Origin: Oscillospiraceae bacterium
Lineage (GTDB): Bacteria; Bacillota; Clostridia; Oscillospirales; Oscillospiraceae
DNA: 64,000 nt
Reading direction: 5' to 3'
Assembly: GCA_022846095.1 (NCBI GenBank)
Contig: AP025583.1
Span: 310,001-374,000 of the forward strand
In this document: positions 8,069 through 15,623 of the stretch, in pieces
Numbering within the stretch: the first letter of the stretch is position 1
How the letters are laid out: each line of letters opens with the position of its first letter
Notes under the pieces: generated by a model
What the model was told of the DNA's origin: nothing
Seen by the model: the letters and a program-made list of their open reading frames with translations, nothing else
Database searches by the model: none
Program-made: the position numbers and the translations under genes

Positions 8069-8446
8069 ATGGATTTAAAGGTGTCGGACATGATGGACAT
8101 GCAGCGGGAGCTGTGGGAGCTGCACAGGGACAAGTGGTCCCCCATGGAGCCGGAGTACGGCCGCAACTTCCTGCTGTGGATGGTGGAGGAGCTGGGCGAG
8201 GTTATCGCCATCGTGAAAAAGAAGGGAGACGCCGCCATCGCGGCGGACCCGGCGGTCCGCGGGGCGTTTACGGAGGAGATGAGCGACGTGCTCATGTACT
8301 TTATGGACACCCTCCTGCGCTACGGGGTGTCGCCCCAGGAGTTCTCCGAGGCCTACCTGAACAAGCACGGCGCCAATATGGGCCGCGACTACGATGGACA
8401 GTACGCCCGGATGTTCACGGGGGGGCAGGACCATGGCAGAGGATGA
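8069..8446 (+). CDS. MazG-like nucleotide pyrophosphohydrolase family protein
   Basis: Small all-alpha protein of 125 residues with the MazG metal-binding pattern: EELGEVIAIVKK near residue 41 (EExxE) and EEMSDVLMYFMD near residue 73 (ExxD). Such proteins hydrolyse NTPs or dCTP-like nucleotides to monophosphates as housekeeping enzymes. It lies 6 bp after the TtcA-like gene and its end overlaps the barstar-like start by 14 bp, so the three are co-transcribed. The substrate is unknown, and members of this subfamily with single domains are often uncharacterised. Confidence 0.8.
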   Translation: MDLKVSDMMDMQRELWELHRDKWSPMEPEYGRNFLLWMVEELGEVIAIVKKKGDAAIAADPAVRGAFTEEMSDVLMYFMDTLLRYGVSPQEFSEAYLNKHGANMGRDYDGQYARMFTGGQDHGRG

Positions 8447-8765
8447 GCGGGTGCGGGTAACCCTGGACTTCACCAGATGCAGATATATCGGCGAGCTGTA
8501 CCTGGAGATGCGGACCAAGATGGAGTGGGACGAGGACTTTGGGGAGAATTTCAGCGCGCTTTGGGACATCCTTCGCGGTATGCCCTATAAAGGGGACGAT
8601 TTTACGATACTCCGCCCCCGCAGGTACACAGAGATTCCATATGACGATAACGAGGGCTTTGGGGAGTATGTCGATAAGATTTACACCACTTTTTTGGAGG
8701 CCCAGCAGAAGGGGATTCTGACCGTCAGGATGGAGTATGTGGACGGGGTGTTTGACTGGAGATGA
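8433..8765 (+). CDS. Barstar-family ribonuclease-inhibitor-like protein
   Basis: 110-residue protein with the barstar fold pattern: a beta strand (VTLDFTRCRYIGELYLEM), the acidic helix with WDEDFGENFSALWDIL (family motif YGxNLDALWD) and a C-terminal strand RMEYVDG. Barstars block barnase-type ribonucleases through that acidic helix. No ribonuclease gene is adjacent, so this may be a solitary immunity-type or housekeeping member. The chosen ATG at 8433 overlaps the MazG-like gene; a longer frame from 8394 would lie inside that gene. A bidirectional terminator follows. Confidence 0.82.
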   Translation: MAEDERVRVTLDFTRCRYIGELYLEMRTKMEWDEDFGENFSALWDILRGMPYKGDDFTILRPRRYTEIPYDDNEGFGEYVDKIYTTFLEAQQKGILTVRMEYVDGVFDWR

Positions 8766-8795
8766 TCCCTGCTTATATACACTGGGAATATGGCA

Positions 8796-8831
8796 AAGGG
8801 AAAGCCCGCCGGAAGGCGGGCTTTCCCTTTG
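8796..8831. terminator. Bidirectional terminator between barstar and phospholipase D-like genes
   Basis: Perfect 16-bp stem AAAGGGAAAGCCCGCC / GGCGGGCTTTCCCTTT with a GGAA loop. It is positioned to end both convergent transcripts; the phospholipase D-like stop is one base beyond it. Confidence 0.88.
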
Positions 8832-8832
8832 C

Positions 8833-10305
8833 TTACAGCAGCACGCGGAAGGGCTGGAACAGGATCGAGGTGATGGGGTAAAGATACTTGCGGGGCGGCT
8901 GGAGGGCTTTGGCCTCCACCCCCGGCTTGGCCTCGTAGCTGCCGTCCGGGTTTACCCGCAGGGATTGGGCCTCCATCCCGTCCAGGTAGTCCTCCAGCAG
9001 GCCGTTGAACTGTTCGCTGTGGAGCACCAGCATGAGCTCGGTGTCCAGGTAGGTGGAGCGCATATCCAGGTTGTAGGACCCCACCATGGACAGGTCATCG
9101 TCCACCAGGGCGGACTTGCCGTGGGAGGAGTAGTCCCCAAAGTACTCGTAGACGGCCGCGCCGGTGTCCAGCACGTCTTGGCGGTTGTGTGTGTAGTCGG
9201 AGGAGGCCATGAAGTTGTCCCCCACCGCCACCGAGTTCAGAAGCACCCAAAAGTCCTCCTGGGCCCCGGCCACGGCCGCCAGGCCGTCGTACATCTCCCG
9301 GCTCATGACCGCGTAGGGGGTCTGGAGCCGGGCGCGCTCCTCCGCGCCGGAGAGCAGGGACATGATCTGCCACCAGACCCAGGGCTCCTTGGCCATGATG
9401 TTGGTGGGGTTGTGGATAAGCCGCGCCCCGTCCAGCGGCACGGTGAGGGCGGCGTAGTCCGGGGCGTCCCCCGAGAGGAAGGGCTTTTTCGCGCACAGGG
9501 CGGCCCAGCGCCGGGTGAGCGCCGCCTGCGCGGCGTCCGCCCGCCCGCCGCCGAAGAGGGGCGTGCGCTCCAGATGGGGCTTGACGCTATCCCCCTCCCA
9601 CACCGAGCGAAAGTAGTCCTCCACCTGGAAGAGCACGCTGTCCCCGCCCCGCTGCGTCCCGGCGGCGGTGTTCACCACCAGCACGTCCAGGTCGTGGCTG
9701 CGCTCGGCCTCGGGCACGTACTCCCCCAGGAACTTGTCGAAGGTGTTGCGCCCGCCCAGCAGCAGCAGGCGGTCGTCGATGATGATGTATTTGTCGTGCA
9801 GGCGCCCATTGAAGCCCCAGGGCTTGAGCGGGTTGGGGGTGTTGTAGTAGCGGATTTCCACGTTGGGCAGCCGGCCCAGGGCCCAGAAAATGGGCTTGGG
9901 TGACATGGAGACCAGGCCGTTCATACCGTCTACCAAAATTTGAATTTCCACCCCCCGCCCGGCGGCGTCCAGCAGGGCGGAGAACACGTCCCGCCCGCTC
10001 TCACAGTCCCGCACGTCGAAGGAGGAGAAGATAATCCGCTCCCGGGCCTCGCTGATCATCCGCAGGCGGATGTCCAGCGCGTCGCCGTTGTCCGTCACCA
10101 GGGCGGCCCGGTCGGGGGAGCCCTCGGCGTAGAAGGCCTCCCGGTCGTAGGCGGCCTGGAAGGCGGGGCTGACGGACGGGTGCGCCAGGAAGGGCAGGGT
10201 CATGCCCCCCAGCAGATAGAGCACGCAGGCCGCCAGGATCAGAAGGGCGGCCAGGAGCCGCTTACGCCGCAGCGGGCGGCGGGCTTTTTCGCGCTGCGTC
10301 ACCAT
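8833..10305 (-). CDS. Phospholipase D-like membrane protein (cardiolipin synthase-like)
   Basis: 490-residue protein with one N-terminal membrane segment (LLAALLILAACVLYLLGG) and two phospholipase D catalytic repeats. HKD motif 1 is LHDKYIIIDDRLLLLGGRN near residue 195; HKD motif 2 is HGKSALVDDDLSMVGSYN near residue 405. This suggests cardiolipin synthesis or a related phosphodiesterase on the outer membrane face. The ATG at 10305 overlaps the stop (TAATG) of a duplicated copy of the asnA 3' end rather than asnA itself. A longer frame starting at 10359 would read into that duplication and is rejected. Before the duplication the gene was probably coupled to asnA. Confidence 0.88.
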   Translation of the reverse strand: MVTQREKARRPLRRKRLLAALLILAACVLYLLGGMTLPFLAHPSVSPAFQAAYDREAFYAEGSPDRAALVTDNGDALDIRLRMISEARERIIFSSFDVRDCESGRDVFSALLDAAGRGVEIQILVDGMNGLVSMSPKPIFWALGRLPNVEIRYYNTPNPLKPWGFNGRLHDKYIIIDDRLLLLGGRNTFDKFLGEYVPEAERSHDLDVLVVNTAAGTQRGGDSVLFQVEDYFRSVWEGDSVKPHLERTPLFGGGRADAAQAALTRRWAALCAKKPFLSGDAPDYAALTVPLDGARLIHNPTNIMAKEPWVWWQIMSLLSGAEERARLQTPYAVMSREMYDGLAAVAGAQEDFWVLLNSVAVGDNFMASSDYTHNRQDVLDTGAAVYEYFGDYSSHGKSALVDDDLSMVGSYNLDMRSTYLDTELMLVLHSEQFNGLLEDYLDGMEAQSLRVNPDGSYEAKPGVEAKALQPPRKYLYPITSILFQPFRVLL

Positions 10306-10393
10306 TACAGCAGGATCACCCCGGCCTCCTGGCAGGCGTTCAGGGTCTCGTCGTCCCACACGCTGGCCTGCACCTCGCCGATATGGGCCTTGC
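10305..10393 (-). repeat. Duplicated 3' end of asnA (downstream copy)
   Basis: 89-bp direct copy of the last 89 bp of asnA (10529-10617), with four mismatches, all near the stop end and all silent or changing TGA to TAA. It encodes the same C-terminus (KAHIGEVQASVWDDE to GVILL). Its stop overlaps the start of the phospholipase D-like gene, so this is probably the original asnA end, displaced by the intervening element. Confidence 0.9.
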
Positions 10394-10528
10394 GCCCCGC
10401 GCGGACGGGACCGCGCGGGGACCCCGTGATTTCAATGTATCGCCGGGCGGAAGTGAATCCCGCCCCGGCTCCGCGCCATTCGGCGTGCGCCGCCCTGCGG
10501 GCGGCGGGGCTGCGCCCCATATCGGTAA
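10394..10528 (-). mobile_element. Structured insertion between two asnA 3' ends (same family as 31394-31530)
   Basis: 135-bp segment with four hairpins, read in the asnA direction: H1 10505-10489 (7-bp GCCGCCC stem), H2 10485-10474 (CGCC-GAAT-GGCG), then GGAG, H3 10469-10442 (GC-rich stem with loop containing GGATTCACT), a linker with ACATTGAAAT and GGGG, and H4 10420-10395 (10-bp stem). The duplicated asnA end begins right after H4. The same order and loop sequences with different stem sequences occur after the DUF554 gene. No open reading frame of note. Confidence 0.7.
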
Positions 10529-10617
10529 TCACAGCAGGATGACCCCCGCTTCCTGGCAGGCGTTCAGGGTCTCGTCGTCCCACACGCTGGCCTGCACCTC
10601 GCCGATATGGGCCTTGC
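10529..10617 (-). repeat. 3' end of asnA (upstream copy of the 89-bp direct repeat)
   Basis: In-gene copy of the repeat described at 10305-10393; period 224 bp. It ends in TGA, where the downstream copy has TAA. Confidence 0.9.
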
Positions 10618-11542
10618 CCAGCAGCAGCATGCACAGGCGGGACTGGCCGATGCCGCCGCCGATGGTCAGGGGGAGCTTGCCCTCCAGCAGCAGCTTGTGG
10701 AAGGGGAGGCCCCGGCGAGCGTCGCACCCGGCGGCGGTGAGCTGGCGGTCCAGGGCGGCCGGGTCCACCCGGATGCCCATGGAAGAGACCTCAAAGGCCC
10801 GCTCCAGGACCGGGTTCCAGATCAGGATGTCGCCGTTGAGGGTCCAGTCGTCGTAGTCGGGGGCGCGGCCGTCGTGGGGCCTGCCGGATTTGAGGGGGCC
10901 GCCGATGCCCATGAGGAAGGTGGTGGGGTGCTCCCGCACCCAGGCGTTCTCCCGCTCCTTGGCGGTCTTGTCCGGCCAGCGGTCCTCCAGCGCCTGGGCG
11001 GTGACGAAGCTCACGCCGGCGTCCAGGGCGGGCAGGGAGGAGAGCTGGGGGTAGACCGAGCGCAGGGTGGCCTGGGTCTGGCACATGGCCTCCACGATGG
11101 TGCGCACCGTGCTCTGGAGGTACTCCACCGTGCGGTCCCGGGGGGCCAGGACCTTTTCCCAGTCCCACTGGTCCACGTAGACCGAGTGCAGGTTGTCCAG
11201 CTCCTCGTCCCGGCGGATGGCGTTCATGTCGGTGTACAGCCCCTCGCCCACCGAGAACTGGTAGCGGTACAGGGCCAGACGCTTCCACTTGGCCAGGGAG
11301 TGGACCACCTGGGCGTCCCGCCCGGCGGAGGGGATGTCGAAGCTGACCGCCCGCTCCACGCCGTTGAGATCGTCGTTCAGGCCGGTGCTGGCCTCCACGA
11401 ACAGGGGGGCGGACACCCGGCGCAGGTGGAGCGCGCCGCCCAGGGTGTCCTCGAAGAGGCGCTTCAGGAGACCGATGGCCTTTTGGGTGTCGTATAAGTT
11501 CAGGCAGGGGGCGTACCCCTGGGGGATGTAGGTCTTGTCCAT
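10529..11542 (-). CDS. asnA: Aspartate-ammonia ligase (asparagine synthetase A)
   Basis: Cytoplasmic enzyme that makes asparagine from aspartate, ammonia and ATP; 337 residues, normal for AsnA and homologous to class II aminoacyl-tRNA synthetases. Diagnostic blocks include RVSAPLFVEASTGLNDDLNG near residue 42, HSVYVDQWDWEK, the GIGGPLKSGRPHDGRAPDYDDW region and the ATP-binding GGGIGQSRLCMLLL near residue 295. The ATG has AAAGGAG upstream and a good promoter. The last 89 bp are repeated downstream beyond a structured insertion, so the present 3' end may have been rebuilt. Confidence 0.98.
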   Translation of the reverse strand: MDKTYIPQGYAPCLNLYDTQKAIGLLKRLFEDTLGGALHLRRVSAPLFVEASTGLNDDLNGVERAVSFDIPSAGRDAQVVHSLAKWKRLALYRYQFSVGEGLYTDMNAIRRDEELDNLHSVYVDQWDWEKVLAPRDRTVEYLQSTVRTIVEAMCQTQATLRSVYPQLSSLPALDAGVSFVTAQALEDRWPDKTAKERENAWVREHPTTFLMGIGGPLKSGRPHDGRAPDYDDWTLNGDILIWNPVLERAFEVSSMGIRVDPAALDRQLTAAGCDARRGLPFHKLLLEGKLPLTIGGGIGQSRLCMLLLGKAHIGEVQASVWDDETLNACQEAGVILL

Positions 11543-11574
11543 GGCGATAAAACTCCTTTAACTAGATAAAGCAT

Positions 11575-11603
11575 ATTATACAAGCGCCGCCCCATAAATG
11601 CAA
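11575..11603 (-). promoter_or_regulatory. Sigma-A promoter of asnA
   Basis: TTGCAT (11603-11598) and TATAAT (11580-11575) with 17-bp spacing on the minus strand, about 33 bp before the ATG. Confidence 0.8.
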
Positions 11604-11609
11604 GAAAAT

Positions 11610-11638
11610 GAGGGGGCGCGGAAAATCCGCGCCCCCTC
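11610..11638 (-). terminator. Strong hairpin after the 26-codon ORF
   Basis: Perfect 13-bp stem GAGGGGGCGCGGA / TCCGCGCCCCCTC with an AAA loop, followed on the minus strand by ATTTTCTT. It separates the small ORF at 11655-11735 from asnA, supporting an independent short transcript. Confidence 0.8.
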
Positions 11639-11654
11639 TGGCAGTCCCGTCCTC

Positions 11655-11735
11655 TTAAGCGGCCTTGCGGCCGTGCGCCGCGGCAACCGCCGCGATCAGA
11701 GCCGCCGCGACTGCGGCCAGCATCGTCATATCCAT
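11655..11735 (-). CDS. Small hydrophobic peptide of 26 residues
   Basis: ATG frame of 26 codons encoding an Ala-rich hydrophobic helix (from MDMTMLAAVAAALIAA to HGRKAA) with a positively charged end, as for a single-pass small membrane protein. It has a good Shine-Dalgarno (AAAGGGGG, about seven bases before ATG) and is followed 16 bp later by a strong terminator, so it looks like its own transcription unit between the lysozyme gene and asnA. I do not recognise it. Orientation in the membrane and role are unknown; low-complexity sequence means chance cannot be excluded. Confidence 0.5.
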   Translation of the reverse strand: MDMTMLAAVAAALIAAVAAAHGRKAA

Positions 11736-11833
11736 GTCTGCGCCCCCTTTTCTTTTCCCTGCCTTTGTTGCTATTAGAATACCGCGAAAGATTAAAGAAA
11801 GCGTAAAGCGGGCGTTAATCCCTCATAAAACCG

Positions 11834-12826
11834 TCAGGCGGGGATGCGCAGGGTGGCCCCGGCGTAAATGAGGTTGGGGTCCCGGATGCCGTTGAGCCGG
11901 GCCAGCTCCGCCACGGTGGCGCCGTAGCGCCGGGCGATGGCCCAGAGGGTGTCGCCGGGGCGGATGGTGTAGGTGAGATAGACGGGGGCCGCGCCGGGGA
12001 TGCGCAGCACCTGGCCCACGTCAATCAGATTGGGATTCGCGATGCCGTTGAGGCGGACCAGCTCCGCCACCGTGGTGCCGTAGCGCCGGGCCAGGCCCCA
12101 GAGGGTGTCGCCGGGGCGGACGGTATAGGAAAAGGACTGCGGCTGCGGGCGCTCCAGCAGCACGCCGGGGGTGAAGCGGTCCCGGTCCACGTAGCCGGCC
12201 ACCCCGGCCACCGTGCCCATGTCGGTGTACTGGAAGCCGGTCCAGCTCTCCCAGTGGGCGGTGACGGCGGGTTCGTCCACCCCGTAGTCCGCCGCCCACA
12301 GGGGCCAGGCGGCCAGGGCCGGGCCGAAGCGGCTGCTGGCGTTGTAGGCGTCGGCGTAGACCAGGGGGGCGGCGCCGGTGAGGCGCTCCAGCTCGGTGAG
12401 GAAGGCCACCGCCACGGCGGTGGCCTGTTCCACGCTCAGGCCGTCCAGGGCCTCGAAGTCCATGGCCGGGCGGCAGTCGTACCCGGTGTCCGCGATCAGC
12501 CCGGCGAAGGCGCGGGCCTGCTCCGCTCCCTCCCGGGGCGTGCGGGCGGTGACATAGTAGTAAAAGCCGAAGTGGAGCCCCGCCGCGCGGGCCCCCTCCG
12601 CGTGCCGGTGGAAATAGGAGTCCACGCCGTCCGCACCGTACCCGGCGCGGATATAGACGGCCTCCAGGCCGTCCGCCCGGGCCTGGGCGAAGTCCACGGC
12701 GCCCTGGTAGACGCTCACGTCCATGCCCTCCATCACGTCGGGGGAGGCGGGGCCGATGGCGGCGGCGGGGAAGGCGCCGCCCAGCAGCAGGGCGGCGGTC
12801 AGCAGGGCAAGCAGTTTCTTGCGCAA
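11834..12826 (-). CDS. Secreted GH25 lysozyme with two LysM domains
   Basis: Signal peptide ([22 protein letters not shown]) followed by a GH25 muramidase domain of about 190 residues: [16 protein letters not shown] opens the barrel, MDFEAL supplies the acidic catalytic pair, and WAADYG and FQYTD are later barrel strands. Two LysM peptidoglycan-binding repeats follow, [19 protein letters not shown] and [19 protein letters not shown], each about 45 residues. It should cleave peptidoglycan outside the membrane, in wall turnover or sporulation. Start: AAAGG sits ten bases before a TTG at 12826; a TTG at 12844 lacks any ribosome site. Confidence 0.92.
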   Translation of the reverse strand: MRKKLLALLTAALLLGGAFPAAAIGPASPDVMEGMDVSVYQGAVDFAQARADGLEAVYIRAGYGADGVDSYFHRHAEGARAAGLHFGFYYYVTARTPREGAEQARAFAGLIADTGYDCRPAMDFEALDGLSVEQATAVAVAFLTELERLTGAAPLVYADAYNASSRFGPALAAWPLWAADYGVDEPAVTAHWESWTGFQYTDMGTVAGVAGYVDRDRFTPGVLLERPQPQSFSYTVRPGDTLWGLARRYGTTVAELVRLNGIANPNLIDVGQVLRIPGAAPVYLTYTIRPGDTLWAIARRYGATVAELARLNGIRDPNLIYAGATLRIPA

Positions 12827-12916
12827 AGGATTCACACCTTTCAAATGAGTGGGGGAGAACCCCCTCTATCCTATGCCGCCGCGCCGGGACGGATTTCCGC
12901 CGCCCGCAACCGCCCC

Positions 12917-12945
12917 TTGCCATTTCGGATATTTGAAGGTATAAT
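12917..12945 (+). promoter_or_regulatory. Sigma-A promoter of icd
   Basis: TTGCCA (12917-12922) and TATAAT (12940-12945), 17-bp spacer, with the icd ATG about 35 bp beyond the expected start site. Confidence 0.8.
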
Positions 12946-12985
12946 ACGTGCATCCTAACGATAACAGCGCCGAGGAGGACGTTCC

Positions 12986-14212
12986 ATGGAAAAGATTCAG
13001 ATGTCCACCCCCCTTGTGGAGATGGACGGCGACGAGATGACCCGCATCATCTGGCAGGAGATCAAGGACGAGCTGCTGCTGCCCTTTGTGGATCTCAAGA
13101 CGGTCTACTTTGACCTGGGCCTCCCCGAGCGGGAAAAGACCAGCGACCAGGTGACGGTGGACTGCGCCGAGGCCACCAAGCAGTACGGCGTGGCCGTCAA
13201 GTGCGCCACCATCACTCCCAACGCCCAGCGGGTGGAGGAGTACAAGCTCACCGAGATGTGGAAGTCCCCCAACGGCACCATCCGCGCCATCCTGGACGGC
13301 ACGGTGTTCCGCGCCCCCATCATGGTCCGGGGCATCTCCCCGGTGGTGAAGAACTGGGAGAAGCCCATCACCATCGCCCGCCACGCCTACGGCGACGTGT
13401 ATCGCGCCACCGAGTACCGGGTGCCCGGCCCCGGCGTGGCCGAGCTGGTCTTCCACGGGGAGGACGGCAAGTGCTTCCGCCAGACCATCTACGACTTCGA
13501 GTGCGCGGGGGTGCTCCAGGGGCAGTACAACAAGGACAGCTCCATCTCCTCCTTCGCCCGCTCCTGCTTCCAGTACGCCGTGGACACCAGGCAGGATCTG
13601 TGGTTTTCCACCAAGGACACCATCTCCAAGAAGTACGACCACACCTTTAAGGATATTTTCCAGGACATCTTCGACCGGGAGTACCGGGAGCAGTTCGAGG
13701 CGGCGGGCATCGAGTACTTCTACACCCTGATCGACGACGCGGTGGCCCGCGTCATCCGCTCCAGGGGCGGCTTTATCTGGGCCTGCAAGAACTACGACGG
13801 CGACGTGATGAGCGATATGGTCTCCACCGCCTTCGGCAGCCTGGCCATGATGACCTCCGTGCTGGTCTCCCCCGACGGGAAGTACGAGTACGAGGCAGCC
13901 CACGGCACCGTCACCCGCCACTACTACAAGTACTTAGAGGGGGAGAACCCCTCCACCAACCCCATGGCCACCATCTTCGCCTGGACGGGCGCGCTGGCCA
14001 AGCGGGGGGAGCTGGACGGCAACGGGGCGCTGGTGGAGTTCGCCCACAAGCTGGAGCGGGCCTGCATCGCCACCATCGAAAGCGGCGTCATGACCCGCGA
14101 CCTGGCCGGGCTGTGGGAGGGGGAGGCCCCCGCCACCGCCGTGGACACGGGGGTGTTCCTCCAGTCCATCCGCCTGCGGCTGGAGAAGCTGCTCACGGAA
14201 GAAGCGAATTAA
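12986..14212 (+). CDS. icd: NADP-dependent isocitrate dehydrogenase, eukaryotic/homodimeric type
   Basis: 408-residue decarboxylating isocitrate dehydrogenase of the subfamily shared with mitochondria and some Clostridia. It begins with the characteristic [19 protein letters not shown]. The substrate-binding segment [20 protein letters not shown] is near residue 94, the catalytic Tyr region [10 protein letters not shown] near 137, and the metal-binding aspartates lie in [30 protein letters not shown]. It converts isocitrate to 2-oxoglutarate, here probably for glutamate synthesis. Single-gene transcript with its own promoter and terminator. Confidence 0.97.
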   Translation: MEKIQMSTPLVEMDGDEMTRIIWQEIKDELLLPFVDLKTVYFDLGLPEREKTSDQVTVDCAEATKQYGVAVKCATITPNAQRVEEYKLTEMWKSPNGTIRAILDGTVFRAPIMVRGISPVVKNWEKPITIARHAYGDVYRATEYRVPGPGVAELVFHGEDGKCFRQTIYDFECAGVLQGQYNKDSSISSFARSCFQYAVDTRQDLWFSTKDTISKKYDHTFKDIFQDIFDREYREQFEAAGIEYFYTLIDDAVARVIRSRGGFIWACKNYDGDVMSDMVSTAFGSLAMMTSVLVSPDGKYEYEAAHGTVTRHYYKYLEGENPSTNPMATIFAWTGALAKRGELDGNGALVEFAHKLERACIATIESGVMTRDLAGLWEGEAPATAVDTGVFLQSIRLRLEKLLTEEAN

Positions 14213-14216
14213 AAAG

Positions 14217-14251
14217 AAGAGCGGCCCACCGGTACGGTGGGCCGCTCTTTT
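14217..14251 (+). terminator. Terminator after icd
   Basis: 14-bp stem AAGAGCGGCCCACC / GGTGGGCCGCTCTT with a GGTAC loop and a following T run, starting 4 bp past the stop. Confidence 0.92.
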
Positions 14252-14262
14252 AATCTGTGCGG

Positions 14263-14340
14263 ATAAGGCGGGCGATGGCGGGCGGGCGATTCATGAATCG
14301 CCCCTACGCTACGGGCATGGGACGGATTGCCGCGGGCCCG
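14263..14340. repeat. Dispersed palindromic repeat, copy A
   Basis: Contains the dyad GGGCGATTC-AT-GAATCGCCC (14284-14303) followed by CCTACG and by GGGACGGATTGCCGCGG. The same modules occur at 40293, 49606 and 57256. It begins with ATAAGGCGGGCGATGG, which matches the end repeats of copy B. Non-coding. Confidence 0.75.
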
Positions 14341-14391
14341 CTGCTGTGTGTTGAAGGTGTGTTTCCGGAGGGGAGGGGAAGGAGGGAGGGA

Positions 14392-15174
14392 TTAGCCCAC
14401 GTTGGTCAGGCCGCCGTCGGGGTAAATGGTGGAGCCGGTGACGAAGTCGGAGGCCGCGGAGGCCAGGAAGATGGCGGGGCCCTTGCAGTCGTCGGGGTAG
14501 CCGATGCGCTTGGCGGGCATGGCGGCGGCGATGTTGTTGCGGGCGGTCTCGTCGTCAGGCAGCATGCCGACCATCATGGGGGTGTAGGTGATGGTGGGGC
14601 CGATGGCGTTGACCTGGATGTTGGGGCCCAGGTCGGAGGCGTAGGCGCGGGTGAGCATCTCCACGGCGCCCTTGGTGGCGCAGTAGCCCACGTTGCCCAT
14701 GCCGCCGTTGCCTACGGCGCGGATGCCGCGCACGGAGGACAGGTTGATGATCTTGCCGTGCACGTTGTTGTCCTTGAAGTACTTGCCAAAGTGCTTGCAG
14801 GTGAGCATGATGGACTTCACGTTGGCCTCGAAGAGCTGGTCCCACACGTCCACGGGGAACTCGGTGCCGGGGAACTTCTTGTTGAAGCCCTGGGAGTTCA
14901 CCAGGATGTCCACGGTGCCCATCTCCTTGACGGCGGCGGCGAGCAGGGCCTCCACCTCGTTCTCCTTGGAGGCGTCGCCGGCGCAATAGAGGATGTCCAG
15001 CCCGGTCTTGTCCTTGATCTCCTTCTGGGCGCGCTGGAGGGCCTCCACCTTGCGGGAGGAGATCATCACCTGGGCGCCCGCCTCGGCGAGACCCTCGGCG
15101 ATGGCCTGGCCGATGCCGCCGGCGCCGCCGACGACCACGGCCTTCTTGCCGGTGAGATCAAACAGATTGGTCAT
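14392..15174 (-). CDS. SDR-family oxidoreductase, candidate phloroglucinol-type reductase
   Basis: Classical short-chain dehydrogenase of 260 residues. Cofactor motif GGAGGIG at 16-22, NSQG near 93, catalytic Ser146/147, Tyr164 and Lys168 (YCATK). The fold reduces ketones or polyphenol tautomers with NAD(P)H. It is the last gene of a four-gene operon with a cupin, a BKACE enzyme and a 6-oxocamphor-hydrolase-like crotonase. In anaerobic phloroglucinol degradation the first step is an SDR reductase giving dihydrophloroglucinol, so that role is a reasonable inference, but SDR substrate cannot be read from sequence; a generic 3-oxoacyl reductase is the alternative. Confidence 0.88.
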   Translation of the reverse strand: MTNLFDLTGKKAVVVGGAGGIGQAIAEGLAEAGAQVMISSRKVEALQRAQKEIKDKTGLDILYCAGDASKENEVEALLAAAVKEMGTVDILVNSQGFNKKFPGTEFPVDVWDQLFEANVKSIMLTCKHFGKYFKDNNVHGKIINLSSVRGIRAVGNGGMGNVGYCATKGAVEMLTRAYASDLGPNIQVNAIGPTITYTPMMVGMLPDDETARNNIAAAMPAKRIGYPDDCKGPAIFLASAASDFVTGSTIYPDGGLTNVG

Positions 15175-15237
15175 GTAAAAGACTTCCTTTCAAATATGTT
15201 GTGCGGTCCTTTCGGCTGGGGGAGGCGGAAAGGGAAC

Positions 15238-15591
15238 TTACTTCTGCTCGGGGGGCACCAGGCACACCAGCATCTGGCAGGTCACGGCGCCGTTGTTCTG
15301 GATGCCCTTCTTGGTGAAGGGCCCGCAGTGGAAGGAGTCGCCGGCGTGCAGGGTGGTCTTGGTGCCGTCCTCCACCTCGATGTCCATCTCGCCCTCGATA
15401 ATGTAGTAGATGGACTCCAGGGGGTTGCCGCCGAACTCACAGCCGCCGCCGGGGAGGAAGTGGCTCAGGCCCATGATCATCTTGCCGTCGTTCACGTCCT
15501 GGGGGTTGTGCAGGCGGGTGGGGCGCATGTCGTAGTGGCCGGGGGCCTCATAGAAGGTGGCCTCATTCTTGCGGACGATTTTGTAGCTCAT
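15238..15591 (-). CDS. Small cupin-domain protein of the catabolic operon
   Basis: Single-domain cupin of 117 residues. Motif 1 is around GGCEFGGNPLESIYYIIEGEMDI, with only some usual metal ligands (E, no clear HxH), and motif 2 is AGDSFHCGPFTKKGIQNNG. Single cupins can be metal enzymes, isomerases or sensors. It is 32 bp downstream of the BKACE gene and 63 bp upstream of the SDR, with clear ribosome sites, so it belongs to this pathway. I do not recognise its function; a tautomerase/isomerase step or ligand sensing are possibilities only. Confidence 0.85.
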   Translation of the reverse strand: MSYKIVRKNEATFYEAPGHYDMRPTRLHNPQDVNDGKMIMGLSHFLPGGGCEFGGNPLESIYYIIEGEMDIEVEDGTKTTLHAGDSFHCGPFTKKGIQNNGAVTCQMLVCLVPPEQK

Positions 15592-15623
15592 GAAAATAAC
15601 TTCCTTTCAGAAATTGAGGTGAC

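Noticed and set aside
10305-10727. 140-residue minus frame covering the asnA duplication
   Set aside because: It joins out-of-frame asnA sequence to the duplicated end; the duplication is described as a repeat instead.
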